Positions 9,301-17,191 are shown, numbered from the stretch's first letter. The stretch is 64,000 bases of DNA from Elusimicrobium minutum Pei191 (GCF_000020145.1 NC_010644.1:1302001-1366000); one strand, 5' to 3'. Notes: generated by a model from the letters alone, not told the origin. Program-made: numbers and translations.

Positions 9301-10517
9301 TAGTTGCCGGGCGGCAGTAAGCGGCCCGTGTTATCCCTTCCGTCAAAAGGTTCTTCTTCCACAGTGGCGGTAACTTCAGGGTTGTTTGGCAATTGCCCGC
9401 CGTCGGGAGAGCCTTCACCCAGCCTGGGTTCATCATTAATAAGCGTTCTTCTTAAAGCGGTTGTGCTGCTTGTATCAACAGGAGTTGTTGCGCTTGAGTC
9501 AAAAATCCTCATCGTTACGTTAGCATCTTTAGACAAGCGGTATTTTATTTTATAAGGCTCGGTAGCAACGGCTTCAATGTTGCCAACAACGGTAGCTGTC
9601 GTACGTACAGAATGGACGTTTGTAACATCAATTAAAATAGGCTGCTGGTTTTGACCGGGATATACGGCTACATGGTCAATTTCAATAGGAGTTTCGGAAA
9701 TTGTTACAGGCGGCTGGAAAGTAGTTTGTATTCTTGCCCTTACGCCAAATGTTCCGTTTGTTTTGGCAAATTCGCTGTCAAAGTTATAAGCCCCGTCCCA
9801 CGCGGCGCAAAACCTAAGAACGTTGTCGGCGTCATTAATTGTTGTAGAAGCGGTGACCTGAGCGCCATGCGGGCAACTTGTTTGTAATGCCGGCGGAGTT
9901 CCCGCACCTGTGTCGCAATATATATTTGTACTGTTGGGGTCATTTATTTTATAACCGCCGCATCTGTAAACACCGCCCGTGGGATACAAATTTATGGTTC
10001 TGATAGCGGGGGTTGCTTTGTCATCTTCAGGGTTGCTTTGCTCTAAAAATTTAAAAATTTCAAACCTTACGGTTTGTATGGGATAAGACGGAGTAGGCGA
10101 CACATTGTCAGATATTGTTGAACATTGAACCGTAACGCAAAGCTGCAAACAATGGTTGGGATATCTGTACCCGGCGCTCCATAAAGGCGTGCCGGAAGCA
10201 GCGGAAGCTGAGGTCCAGTTAAACGGTTTGTCAAATTCAATAAGAGCGGAGTTTATGGTAGGGTCAATCACTCCTACAGGATTAATGGAATTTGTTGTGA
10301 TAAAACTAACTTCTTGCCCGGGGATTTGACTATCGCAATAAATAGGGCTTGTTAAACCGGTAGTAGGGTAGGCCGTAAAAACTTTACTTATTTGCGCTGT
10401 TTGAGCCGTCGCGGCCGCTGAAAATATTGTTGTAAATATTAAGGAAAAAATAATTTTTATGAGGATTTTTTTTCCGGAGAAAAGAGTTGAATAGTTGTTT
10501 TGTTTTTTACTGTTCAT
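6324..10517 (-). CDS. Giant secreted protein with seven FlgD-Ig-like repeats
   Basis: A 1397-residue protein, the first gene of the operon. A long basic N-terminus and signal peptide (to about residue 39, ATAQ) indicate export. Seven copies of a module built as a beta sandwich ending in WDG-x-D-x2-G-x4-GxY occur near residues 391, 523, 666, 793, 962, 1194 and 1356 (for example FWDGKDNFGNYVASGAY). This matches FlgD Ig-like domains. The last copy ends in ARGVYFGLVEFKATGGG and a basic beta strand, VVKILIP, very like type A sorting domains of type IX secretion cargo. Paired cysteines are frequent in residues 1000-1150, and several inserts contain SxCYENP/SxPxCTxAxL repeats. The probable place is the cell surface. 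It lies next to a PorV-like barrel. The specific function is unknown. Confidence 0.85.
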   Translation of the reverse strand: MNSKKQNNYSTLFSGKKILIKIIFSLIFTTIFSAAATAQTAQISKVFTAYPTTGLTSPIYCDSQIPGQEVSFITTNSINPVGVIDPTINSALIEFDKPFNWTSASAASGTPLWSAGYRYPNHCLQLCVTVQCSTISDNVSPTPSYPIQTVRFEIFKFLEQSNPEDDKATPAIRTINLYPTGGVYRCGGYKINDPNSTNIYCDTGAGTPPALQTSCPHGAQVTASTTINDADNVLRFCAAWDGAYNFDSEFAKTNGTFGVRARIQTTFQPPVTISETPIEIDHVAVYPGQNQQPILIDVTNVHSVRTTATVVGNIEAVATEPYKIKYRLSKDANVTMRIFDSSATTPVDTSSTTALRRTLINDEPRLGEGSPDGGQLPNNPEVTATVEEEPFDGRDNTGRLLPPGNYLVAIKAQKSDEWGNDVSGEKTYDLTLDPLKLTDRVITGLNQMSTAYASISYLLTEAATVYFQVYTPGTTVSNVYIDTNPTTGAVAPTAAGTKPTVTGGVLVYENIEQKGKRNTVNTKWDGTCGMAGGCAFPTAIGGGAYDLGQYLPDGNYVYVIWAEIPYTGDTYTNAAGNVFYAVKTRMYHNGIIPIDRGNVDITIQPVKYSTMGSSPIAYGLDPFEFNYSISREAPTTVVVKNTANVVVKTIIKDQVQVAQQMNQFKWDGLDDYGRYPSPGTYSLEVTTRDPIFPDKVYSQTALFPIDIFRVVDVADTPLLGETNAFATLSYSLTKTQNVDIYIYDKSVSIPNDITATWPPVGLNLVTGEYNGNMPLKSYRGVKAGEGLTNTETWDGTNQADASPVADGQYPYIIIASSTAPGSIYYDGAFPVVSMSPQNPFVAGSSVGGYGSIYSSDRVTGFINVTRGGVYFVPASIKISGSTPKLYHSTEVVNNVPSYTIEFTVSRTAQVDIDILSRDGKDCYGNPIASNVSQPVCRTIKDSGFNQFGLQNIFEGNKAARVFWDGKDNFGNYVASGAYTVRLRANGYPLEVSNPSFVGSETYCYESPSIIGHRRCTTAELATPAGLCSDGSAAQVSGTAPNRILVCPSAYEATETRLLNANLFQIFDIYVEDIAERQQVGLFAYQTSVPMKVGIQIFKPGTYIKDYSTGEVANGSFVNSSCYENPAQGSPVCTPAQLLAPSSFCTASGTFASIEGSAPNRRITCSTSSSSSEKDLLVKAIVGMRPNLLSIEDVWDGKDFAMQDVPDGLYPFRFVSVTQGNTNHMDSFYGTIDDIRNIADWEKYANMQPTEFTVARGDGKFVCSDWEKSVIFFPNPMRSNKAYFEVTKIPVPGDMSVKIYNIAGDQIRTQNYSCVDNNNNTVTMGSSLRIQPDNGAQGGTAPTGDFTNLRNAELRCEWDKKNDHGRTVARGVYFGLVEFKATGGGKEHCQRVVKILIP

Positions 10518-10879
10518 TTTGTTTTTACCGTAAACCTATTAATTTAAAATGCAGGCTTTAAGTGTAAGAAAATTTAAATACACCCGCAAAGCGCCTGTTA
10601 AAACTTTTACAATTTTACAAATCAATAAAATATTATAATCGCAAAATTACGCAAAAAACCAACCTCAGTTTTTGCATAACTATTTACACAATTAAACTTA
10701 CACTACTAAATTTTGACAACTTTTTAGTCACTTGTCAACAATAATTATGATAATTTATATATAAATAAGAACCCTTTGCTTTCGCCAAGCCCTTTTTTAA
10801 GCCCGCTTTATACTGTTAAAATTAATATCGCTTATTATAAAATTCTACTTTACCCCGCCCGATTCCGCTCTGCAAAAAA
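10518..10879. other. AT-rich intergenic region with the Tad-like operon promoter
   Basis: A 362-base gap without a convincing reading frame. It separates the diguanylate cyclase gene from the surface-protein gene, both on the minus strand. It contains two overlapping sigma70-type promoters (separate entry), leaving a leader of about 165 bases before the first gene. I see no strong terminator for the upstream gene and no recognisable riboswitch. Confidence 0.6.
10691..10738 (-). promoter_or_regulatory. Two overlapping sigma70-type promoters for the Tad-like operon
   Basis: Minus strand. One promoter has -35 TTGACA (10738-10733), a 17-base spacer and -10 CAAAAT (10715-10710). The other has -35 TTGTCA (10719-10714), a 17-base spacer and -10 TTTAAT (10696-10691). 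Both spacings are ideal. Together they would give two start sites about 19 bases apart, reading into the 1397-residue protein gene. Confidence 0.55.
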
Positions 10880-12370
10880 CTATTTACTTTCGGGAGGTAT
10901 TTCATTATAAAGAGCGTATGTGCCGCGTTCTTTGTTTTTAGCGTAATATAAAGCCCTGTCCGCTTTATTAAATAAATCAATAGCGTCTGAAGAATCCTGA
11001 GGGTACACTGCTATACCCTGGGTAATTGAAATGATATACTCCCGTCCGTTGGTGTACTGCTCCGGTATTTTGATTTTTTTAATACCCTCAGATAAACGTC
11101 TTGCGGTATACTTAGCTTCCTGCCCGCTTGTGCGCGGAAGCATAATCATGATTTCATCGCCGCCGTAGCGGCAGGGAAAGTCAGTCTGTCTTAAACTTTT
11201 TAATATAGTATCGCTTACGGATTTTAAAACAATATCGCCCGTACTGTGGCCGAAAGTATCGTTAATTGTTTTAAAATGGTCAATATCTAAAATAATAACC
11301 GACATTGTAAGCTCAAACCGCTCGGAGCGGTAAATTTCCTCTATCAGTTTTTCATTAAAATACCTTCTTACGGGCAGTTTGGTAAGTTCGTCATAATTAT
11401 AAAGGTCCTGCACGCGCTCGAACAAAACTGCGTTATCAACCGCCAGCGCGATTTGGGAGGAAAACTGTTTAACATGCAAAAAATCCAAATACGTAATATC
11501 GCGGCGGGAAAGAAGATTGTCAAAAATTAAAATACCCACCCTTTTCCCCTGCACATTAAGCGGCAGGTTAAGTACGCGCGAGCTGAAAGACTCTTCCATG
11601 TTTGAAACGTTTTTTATTTCGGCGGGGTCAATATTACCGTCCCTTCTGGAAACATTGCCCGCTATATCAGTGCTTAAAGAGGCGCGTATGTTTGCACCTT
11701 CATAATCAAACAAATACATTCTTACACGGTCAAATTTAAAAGTTTTTTGCACGCCGCGCAAAATAACTTCAATAGCGTCGTTAAAACGCATGGAAGAAGC
11801 AAACACCGCGGCTAAATCATTTAACGTGGTGGCAAGCCTAAGGCGTTCTGAGTTGTCCTGATCTATTTCCGTGTTAATCATATTATGGGAAATTTCGCTG
11901 ACAAGCCCCTTGATTAACCTGATTTCTTTTTCACTAAATTTTTTAGATTTGTTAAAACGTTCAAGCCTTAACACGCCAAACTTTTCCTGCATGGCGGAGT
12001 TGCCGCCGTTTTTACCGTAAGCGGCGGGCGCCTTCCATTGTAAAAAAACATAAATCGCGGGGTAGCTTAAATCACTTTTTAAGGAATACCCTTTCGCTAG
12101 AAGATCAGCCATGATTTCCTGCTTGCCTGTTGAGGAAATAGTTTCCTGCATGTCCATGCAGTAGCCGTCTTTGCAAAGCATGGTAAGTGAAAGAAGCTCG
12201 CGGTTTTTTTCCCAATTAAAAAAGTAAATACGGTCCAGCCCCAAAATTTTTTGCATAAAAGGCAAAGCCTGGTTTAACAAGGCGCTTGTATTTTGGAAAG
12301 TCTGGTTCAGCCTTTTATGAAAATGGTAAAGCTGCAATTTGGGCCTGTGCCTGTCATTAAAACCGAACAT
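10880..12370 (-). CDS. Diguanylate cyclase with GAF-type sensor domains
   Basis: A 496-residue cytoplasmic protein. Residues 335-490 are a GGDEF domain (DELTKLPVRRYFNEKL, ILDIDHFKTINDTFGHSTGD, RYGGDEIMIMLP, ITQGIAVYP), which makes cyclic di-GMP from two GTP. The active-site loop reads GGDEI rather than GGDEF; the catalytic Asp-Glu pair is intact. An RxxD product-inhibition site (RQTD) lies five residues before it, near residue 395. Residues 185-325 look like a GAF domain, and residues 25-170 like a more divergent GAF-like sensor. There is no membrane segment. It starts 2 bases after the solute-binding-like gene, so ligand sensing and cyclic di-GMP output may be linked (inference). A surface-fibre operon lies downstream on the same strand. 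Confidence 0.9.
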   Translation of the reverse strand: MFGFNDRHRPKLQLYHFHKRLNQTFQNTSALLNQALPFMQKILGLDRIYFFNWEKNRELLSLTMLCKDGYCMDMQETISSTGKQEIMADLLAKGYSLKSDLSYPAIYVFLQWKAPAAYGKNGGNSAMQEKFGVLRLERFNKSKKFSEKEIRLIKGLVSEISHNMINTEIDQDNSERLRLATTLNDLAAVFASSMRFNDAIEVILRGVQKTFKFDRVRMYLFDYEGANIRASLSTDIAGNVSRRDGNIDPAEIKNVSNMEESFSSRVLNLPLNVQGKRVGILIFDNLLSRRDITYLDFLHVKQFSSQIALAVDNAVLFERVQDLYNYDELTKLPVRRYFNEKLIEEIYRSERFELTMSVIILDIDHFKTINDTFGHSTGDIVLKSVSDTILKSLRQTDFPCRYGGDEIMIMLPRTSGQEAKYTARRLSEGIKKIKIPEQYTNGREYIISITQGIAVYPQDSSDAIDLFNKADRALYYAKNKERGTYALYNEIPPESK

Positions 12371-12372
12371 AA

Positions 12373-13581
12373 CTAACCCCCGTACAGATTAAGAAGATAA
12401 TCCGCCTCTTTGGATATGGGAACAAGCTCACGTTCAAGAAATTCTCTGTCGTAACGCCCGTTAATAATTTCCATAGAAACCTTTTCAAGCACCTCATTAA
12501 TCATTTTTGTAGCGCTGGCGGCAACCATGTTTGTGGAAATTGTTCTTGCCGTAGCAATAATTTTTGCGTATATAACCATACGCTTGGGGGAGGAGAAAAT
12601 AAATTCATCAAAAGTGTCTTCAACCGCCGGGAAAGCTTCCATAAGCGAGGCGTATTTAAGCTGCGCCTCACGCGTCATAAGCCAGTTTAAAAATTTAAGG
12701 GCCTCTTCTTTTTTAGAGCTTGATTTTGTTATAACCAAATTGATGCCTGATAAAAAGGACACGCTTTCTTTACCCGTGGCGGGAACATTTAAAGTGTTAA
12801 TTTGAAAAGGGGTTTTTGTAGCCTCAAACATGCTTAACCCCTGCCGCCTTGTTATAAACAAACTTGCCCTTCCCGATACCATAGTTCCTACAGATCCGCG
12901 CTCCCTAAGTACGGGCAGATACCCGCGGTCGGCCAGTTTAATATAATCTTCAAGCCCGTCTATAAAAGCGGGTTCCGTAAAATTGCAGCGTGAGCCGTCA
13001 TGCGAAAACAAGTCCGAACCTCTGCCCCAAATGCAAGGTAAAATACTTCTTACGGAAAGGTTTCCCCTCCAGTCGCTGTTTTGAATAGGGTAATAGTTGG
13101 GATCATGCGCGAACTCCGTTTTTAACCTGGCGCAAATATCAAGCATACCCTGCCAGGTGCCCAAGTCCGCCTCAGGGTTTTTGCTTACAGTAGCCAAATG
13201 GTCCGCGCGGTAGTGAAGCGCCATAACATCAAGCCACCAAGGCAAAGAATAAATATCTTTTGTGCCCTGCTTATAGCAATGAGAGACAAGCGGGGCCAAA
13301 TATTTATTTACAGTTAAAGAAGGTTCCAGTTCCGAAAGATTTTCTATTAAATCGGACGCGGTTAAAACAGGCGTCCATGTATGCGGGATTTCAATAATAT
13401 CTGGCAACTGTCCGGGATTTTTTTCAAACCTCAGTAAAAAAAGTTTATTCCACAAATTATGACGCGTAATATACTCAACCTTAATATTAATGCCGGGGTT
13501 GGCTTTTTTAAAAGGCAGTAAAAAGTTTTCAAAATCCTTTTTTGTGTTGGAGCCTGAGTCTGGCATCATCCAAAATAACAT
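12373..13581 (-). CDS. Family 1 solute-binding-protein-like, without signal peptide
   Basis: A 402-residue protein with the fold signature of MalE-type extracellular solute-binding proteins: FLLPFKKANPGINIKVEYI, LPDIIEIPHTW, the DIYSLPWW segment, FLSGINLVITKSSSKKEEALKFLNWL and a C-terminal helical lobe. The start ATG at 13581 overlaps the TAA of tsaD (TAATG), and an in-frame stop lies 6 codons upstream, so no signal peptide can be added. The N-terminus (MLFWMMPDSGSN) begins directly at the first beta strand of the mature fold. No permease or ATPase gene is near. It precedes a diguanylate cyclase by 2 bases, so it may be an intracellular ligand sensor instead of a transporter part (inference). 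Confidence 0.78.
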   Translation of the reverse strand: MLFWMMPDSGSNTKKDFENFLLPFKKANPGINIKVEYITRHNLWNKLFLLRFEKNPGQLPDIIEIPHTWTPVLTASDLIENLSELEPSLTVNKYLAPLVSHCYKQGTKDIYSLPWWLDVMALHYRADHLATVSKNPEADLGTWQGMLDICARLKTEFAHDPNYYPIQNSDWRGNLSVRSILPCIWGRGSDLFSHDGSRCNFTEPAFIDGLEDYIKLADRGYLPVLRERGSVGTMVSGRASLFITRRQGLSMFEATKTPFQINTLNVPATGKESVSFLSGINLVITKSSSKKEEALKFLNWLMTREAQLKYASLMEAFPAVEDTFDEFIFSSPKRMVIYAKIIATARTISTNMVAASATKMINEVLEKVSMEIINGRYDREFLERELVPISKEADYLLNLYGG

Positions 13582-14609
13582 TATTTCCCCCAGTTTTTAA
13601 TTCTCATGTTAGGGTTGATTCTAATATTAGCGTTAAACTTACCGGCAAACATAAATTTTTTATATCCGGCAAGGGCAATCATGGCGCCGTTATCGGAAGA
13701 GAGCGCCCTCGGTACGAAAGAAACATCCACTCCTTCCTTCTGACCGCGTTTTACCATGCTTTCTTTTAAAAGTTCATTAGCCGCGACGCCGCCGCCGACA
13801 GCCACATTTTTAACTTTATATTTTTTTACAGCCTGGAAAGTTTTAGCCACAAGAGTTTCCACCATCGCCGCCTGGAAAGAAGCGCACACATCTTCTTTTT
13901 TTATATCTTTATGGTCGCGCAGGTAATAGCTTACAGCTGTTTTAATACCGCTGAAAGAAAATTCAAAAGTTCCCTTCATCATCGGTCTTGGGAATTTAAT
14001 AGCCTCTGGGTTTCCTTTTAAAGCCTCTTTAGCGACAACAGGCCCGCCCGGATAACCAAGCCCCAAAAGTTTAGCCACTTTGTCAAAAGCTTCGCCCGCA
14101 GCGTCGTCCCTTGTGCGTCCCAGCATTTTATAATCGCCGTAATTTTTTACGTACCAAAGTTCGGTATGTCCGCCGGAAACTATTAAAGCTATTAAAGGAA
14201 ATTTAAGTTGTTTATCGGCTGCTATTTTCCCTTCTTTAGCGTCAAATTCACAGGCAAACAAATGTCCTTCCAAATGGTTTACTCCTATTATAGGAACATT
14301 TTTTAAAGCGGACACTGCTTCCGCAGCTACTCTGCCTACCATAAGACCGCCGGGCAAACCGGGGCCGCTTGCGAAAGCTACTAAATCTATTTTATGGTTA
14401 CCAAGCGCTTCTTTTACCACTTCTGCCACTTTAACCGCATGGGCGCGGCTGGCGAGTTCGGGCACTACGCCGCAATATTTTTTATGTATATCGATTTGGG
14501 TGTGCACCACGTTAGAAACTAAATCCCGCCCGCTTTTAAGTATGGCGGCGGAAGTTTCGTCACATGTGGTTTCTATACCTAAAATTGTTATATCTTTATC
14601 GGTTTTCAT
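13581..14609 (-). CDS. tsaD: tRNA N6-threonylcarbamoyladenosine transferase TsaD
   Basis: A 342-residue protein of normal length. It shows the family N-terminus (ILGIETTCDETSAAIL), the metal-binding HAVKVAEV-type helix and NHLEGH motif, FPLIALIVSGGHTELW, and the C-terminal LSSDNGAMIALAGY segment. With TsaB, TsaE and TsaC it installs t6A at position 37 of ANN-decoding tRNAs. The stop overlaps the start of the solute-binding-like gene. Its AAGGGG Shine-Dalgarno sequence lies inside the hairpin at 14620-14655, so initiation may be sensitive to that structure. Confidence 0.96.
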   Translation of the reverse strand: MKTDKDITILGIETTCDETSAAILKSGRDLVSNVVHTQIDIHKKYCGVVPELASRAHAVKVAEVVKEALGNHKIDLVAFASGPGLPGGLMVGRVAAEAVSALKNVPIIGVNHLEGHLFACEFDAKEGKIAADKQLKFPLIALIVSGGHTELWYVKNYGDYKMLGRTRDDAAGEAFDKVAKLLGLGYPGGPVVAKEALKGNPEAIKFPRPMMKGTFEFSFSGIKTAVSYYLRDHKDIKKEDVCASFQAAMVETLVAKTFQAVKKYKVKNVAVGGGVAANELLKESMVKRGQKEGVDVSFVPRALSSDNGAMIALAGYKKFMFAGKFNANIRINPNMRIKNWGK

Positions 14610-14617
14610 AAATATAA

Positions 14618-14655
14618 AAGCCCCTTAAAACAACACACCGGTCGCTTTAAGGGGC
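14618..14655 (-). terminator. Hairpin after ctpA that overlaps the tsaD ribosome-binding site
   Basis: A perfect 10-base stem, GCCCCTTAAA (14655-14646) with TTTAAGGGGC (14629-14620), a 16-base loop, then TTTTATATTT on the minus strand. It reads as an intrinsic terminator for the ctpA operon. The 3' arm contains AAGGGG, the only Shine-Dalgarno-like sequence for tsaD, whose ATG is 10 bases past the stem. Confidence 0.75.
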
Positions 14656-14662
14656 AATAAAA

Positions 14663-15997
14663 TTAATTTTTACCTTCCTCATTTTTTACTTTTTCTTCGG
14701 CTTCTTTTTTAGCCGGGGAATTTAGTAAAACATCTTCATATTTTTCAGGGTCTTTAAGAAGTTCTTTTGCCTTATCTAAAGCGGTGTCGTTAATATTGGC
14801 ATACTCTGTTTTTTTACCTGGAGTATGAACCGCGTTATTATAAAGAGTGTAAATTTGCTTTAAATCTTCCGCTTCGGGTTTAATTAAAATATCAGGCACT
14901 ATGCCGCCGGTATCTTTGGAATTTTTATCTTTATGGTTGCGGTGTATCAAACGGCCCAAAGGCGTATAGTAACGCGCTATAGTCAAACGTATGGCGGAAC
15001 CGTCCCCCAAGGGCTGCACCTGCTGCACGCTTGCTTTACCGTATGTTCTGGCTCCTATAAGAACCGCCCTGTTATGGTCTTGCAGCGCGCCGGCCACAAT
15101 TTCGCTGCCGGAAGCTGACGCTTCATTAACCAAAAGCACCATCGGAAGATCTTTATATTCCGCCTTTACCGGCGCTTTATACTCGTTATAGTAAATAGGG
15201 CGTCTGCCTTGCGTGTATACAACAAGTTTTTCTTCACCTAAAAATTTACCCGCCATATCAACAGCCGCGCCCAAAAGACCGCCGGGGTTAAAACGCAAAT
15301 CCAATACAAGCCCTGTCATGCCTTGTTTGTGCAAACTCTTTAAAGCCTGCTCTAATTTTTCCATGGTATGTCCGGAAAAATCTATAACATATATATATCC
15401 TATACCGTCTTCAAGCATTCTGTAGTAAACAACTTCCGGCACAATTTTAGCTCTTTTCAAAATAAAGTCAGGCAAAGTTTCAAATTCTTCGCTGTTTTCT
15501 TTTTTACGCATTATCGTAAGCCTTACTTTGGAACCTATCTTACCGCGCATTTTTTCAACTGCTTCTTCCAAAGTCATATTTGCAACACTTTCCTTATCAA
15601 TATGCGTAATGCGGTCCTTAGGCATGATTTCTGCCTCAAAAGCGGGCGTGCCGGGCATGGGGGAAGAAATTTCCAAATATCCGTCTCCCTGTGTTAAACG
15701 TATGCCTACGCCGCCGAACTCGCCTTTTGTTTCCGTCTTTAAATCTTTATAATCTTTCGGCGGAAGATATTCCGAAAACAAATCTAAATTATTAACAACC
15801 CCTTTTACCGCGTTGGTAACCAAATCCTCAAATTTGGTTTCCTCCACGTAATTTCCCTTTACAAATTCAATAACGTCAACTAATGTTTTTAATTTTTGCA
15901 ACCCGTTATCAATACCGCTGTAAGCATACGGGAATAAAGTCCCTAAAAAGAAAACCACCGCTATTATAACTGCCTGTCTGTTTATTTTATTCTTCAT
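14663..15997 (-). CDS. ctpA: Carboxy-terminal processing protease, S41 family
   Basis: A 444-residue exported protease with an N-terminal signal/membrane segment (about residues 8-27). A PDZ domain lies around residues 85-170 (GGVGIRL, GTPAFEAEIMPKDRI, VEKMRGKIGSKV) and the S41 catalytic core follows (VLDLRFNPGGLL; the nucleophile Ser in NEASASGSEIVAGALQD; the catalytic Lys in TYGKASVQ). The charged C-terminal tail is rich in Lys and Glu. It cleaves C-termini of envelope proteins. It is the last gene after FtsX- and EnvC-like genes, an arrangement that fits control of peptidoglycan hydrolases. Confidence 0.95.
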   Translation of the reverse strand: MKNKINRQAVIIAVVFFLGTLFPYAYSGIDNGLQKLKTLVDVIEFVKGNYVEETKFEDLVTNAVKGVVNNLDLFSEYLPPKDYKDLKTETKGEFGGVGIRLTQGDGYLEISSPMPGTPAFEAEIMPKDRITHIDKESVANMTLEEAVEKMRGKIGSKVRLTIMRKKENSEEFETLPDFILKRAKIVPEVVYYRMLEDGIGYIYVIDFSGHTMEKLEQALKSLHKQGMTGLVLDLRFNPGGLLGAAVDMAGKFLGEEKLVVYTQGRRPIYYNEYKAPVKAEYKDLPMVLLVNEASASGSEIVAGALQDHNRAVLIGARTYGKASVQQVQPLGDGSAIRLTIARYYTPLGRLIHRNHKDKNSKDTGGIVPDILIKPEAEDLKQIYTLYNNAVHTPGKKTEYANINDTALDKAKELLKDPEKYEDVLLNSPAKKEAEEKVKNEEGKN

Positions 15998-16027
15998 ATA
16001 TATCCTTTAAAACTAAGTATATAAAAA

Positions 16028-17191
16028 TTATTTAAGCCAAAGCTCCGGATCTACGGCGGTTGTGCCCTGTCTTACCTCAAAATAAAGCGCCGTCCTGCCG
16101 GTACCCATTGAACCTTGCTGGTTATCCATACCTACTATTCCGATAGGCGTTCTCGCACCTACAGTGTCGCCGTTTTCAACGTCTATCCTGTTCAAATATC
16201 CGTAAATAGTAAAAAACCCGTGCCCGTGGTTTATAATAACCACGTTGCCGTAACTTCTAAATGAACCCGCGTAAATAACGGAACCTTCAGCCACGCTGTA
16301 AACCGTTTCTCCTTTTTTGGCGCTCAGTTTAATACCGTCTCTAAAAATCCATGTGTTTAAATCTTTATTATATTCTTTACCGAACTTGCTTATAACCGTT
16401 CCGCTTACAGGTGCGGGCAAAGAATTTTTGCTTATATCAATTTGAGGCGCTGTTTTAGGCGCCTGGCTTTCGCCTTTCGCCTTAGCCTGCTTTATGGCTT
16501 CTTTCTTACGCTTTTCTTCCGCCGCCGTAAGAAGACTCATCATTTCTTTAGCTGATTTATTTATTTCATCAAGCTCGGCTTTGGCCGAATCATACTTCTT
16601 TTTTGTAGTGTTTAAATCCACTCTTCTTTTTTGAAAATCCTTTGTTATCATTGAGCGCTGTTCTTCAATTTTTTCATTCTCTTCCTGCAGCTTTTTATTG
16701 CGCGCCTCAAAAACTCCAATTTGGTCAACAGCTATTTTATTTTCTTTTTTTAACTCAACCACAAAAGCGGATTTATGATGCAAAGCCCGGTCCATTAAAA
16801 TTGCGCCTTTAAGATCGTCGCTGTCAAAATATTTGGAGGAATCTAAATTAGAAACAATATAGTACTCTGCTTCTTTTTGCAGCGAATCTTCCCATACCGG
16901 TAAAGAGCGTTCAAGCGCTTCTTTTTTATTGGCCGTGGTTATTTTACGTTGTTCAACTAAAGACATATCGTGCTCAAGCTTGTTCATCAACTGCTGCGCG
17001 GCAAGCCTTTTCTTTTCCAAATTGGAAAGTTCTCTATTTATTTTATTTTCTTCTTCTTTTATTTTTTTAAGTTCTTCTTCTTTTTCCTTTGCTTTGCTTT
17101 GCAAAGCGTCAAGATCTTGTTTTGTAGGCTCAGCCCACAAAAAAGAAGCTAAAATCAACGCCGAGCAGGTTAAAGTTAAAATCTTTTCCAT
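16028..17191 (-). CDS. EnvC-like murein hydrolase activator with degenerate LytM domain
   Basis: A 387-residue protein with a signal peptide (residues 1-20, ending LWA). Residues 22-240 are a long Lys/Glu-rich coiled coil, and residues 258-387 form an M23/LytM domain. The zinc ligands of active M23 peptidases are missing: the first His-x3-Asp site reads FRDGIKL, the Tyr-x-His position is YGYL and the last His-x-His is ALYFEVR. This is the EnvC pattern, in which LytM activates amidases without cutting itself. The start overlaps the ftsX-like gene by 16 bases, so the two are probably made together as a membrane complex spanning into the periplasm. Confidence 0.88.
   Translation of the reverse strand: MEKILTLTCSALILASFLWAEPTKQDLDALQSKAKEKEEELKKIKEEENKINRELSNLEKKRLAAQQLMNKLEHDMSLVEQRKITTANKKEALERSLPVWEDSLQKEAEYYIVSNLDSSKYFDSDDLKGAILMDRALHHKSAFVVELKKENKIAVDQIGVFEARNKKLQEENEKIEEQRSMITKDFQKRRVDLNTTKKKYDSAKAELDEINKSAKEMMSLLTAAEEKRKKEAIKQAKAKGESQAPKTAPQIDISKNSLPAPVSGTVISKFGKEYNKDLNTWIFRDGIKLSAKKGETVYSVAEGSVIYAGSFRSYGNVVIINHGHGFFTIYGYLNRIDVENGDTVGARTPIGIVGMDNQQGSMGTGRTALYFEVRQGTTAVDPELWLK

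Noticed and set aside
5336-10517. A complete type IX secretion system
   Set aside because: Only a PorV-like barrel and one cargo-like C-terminus are present; no SprA, PorU or GldK-N gene is in the window, so only the pairing is reported.
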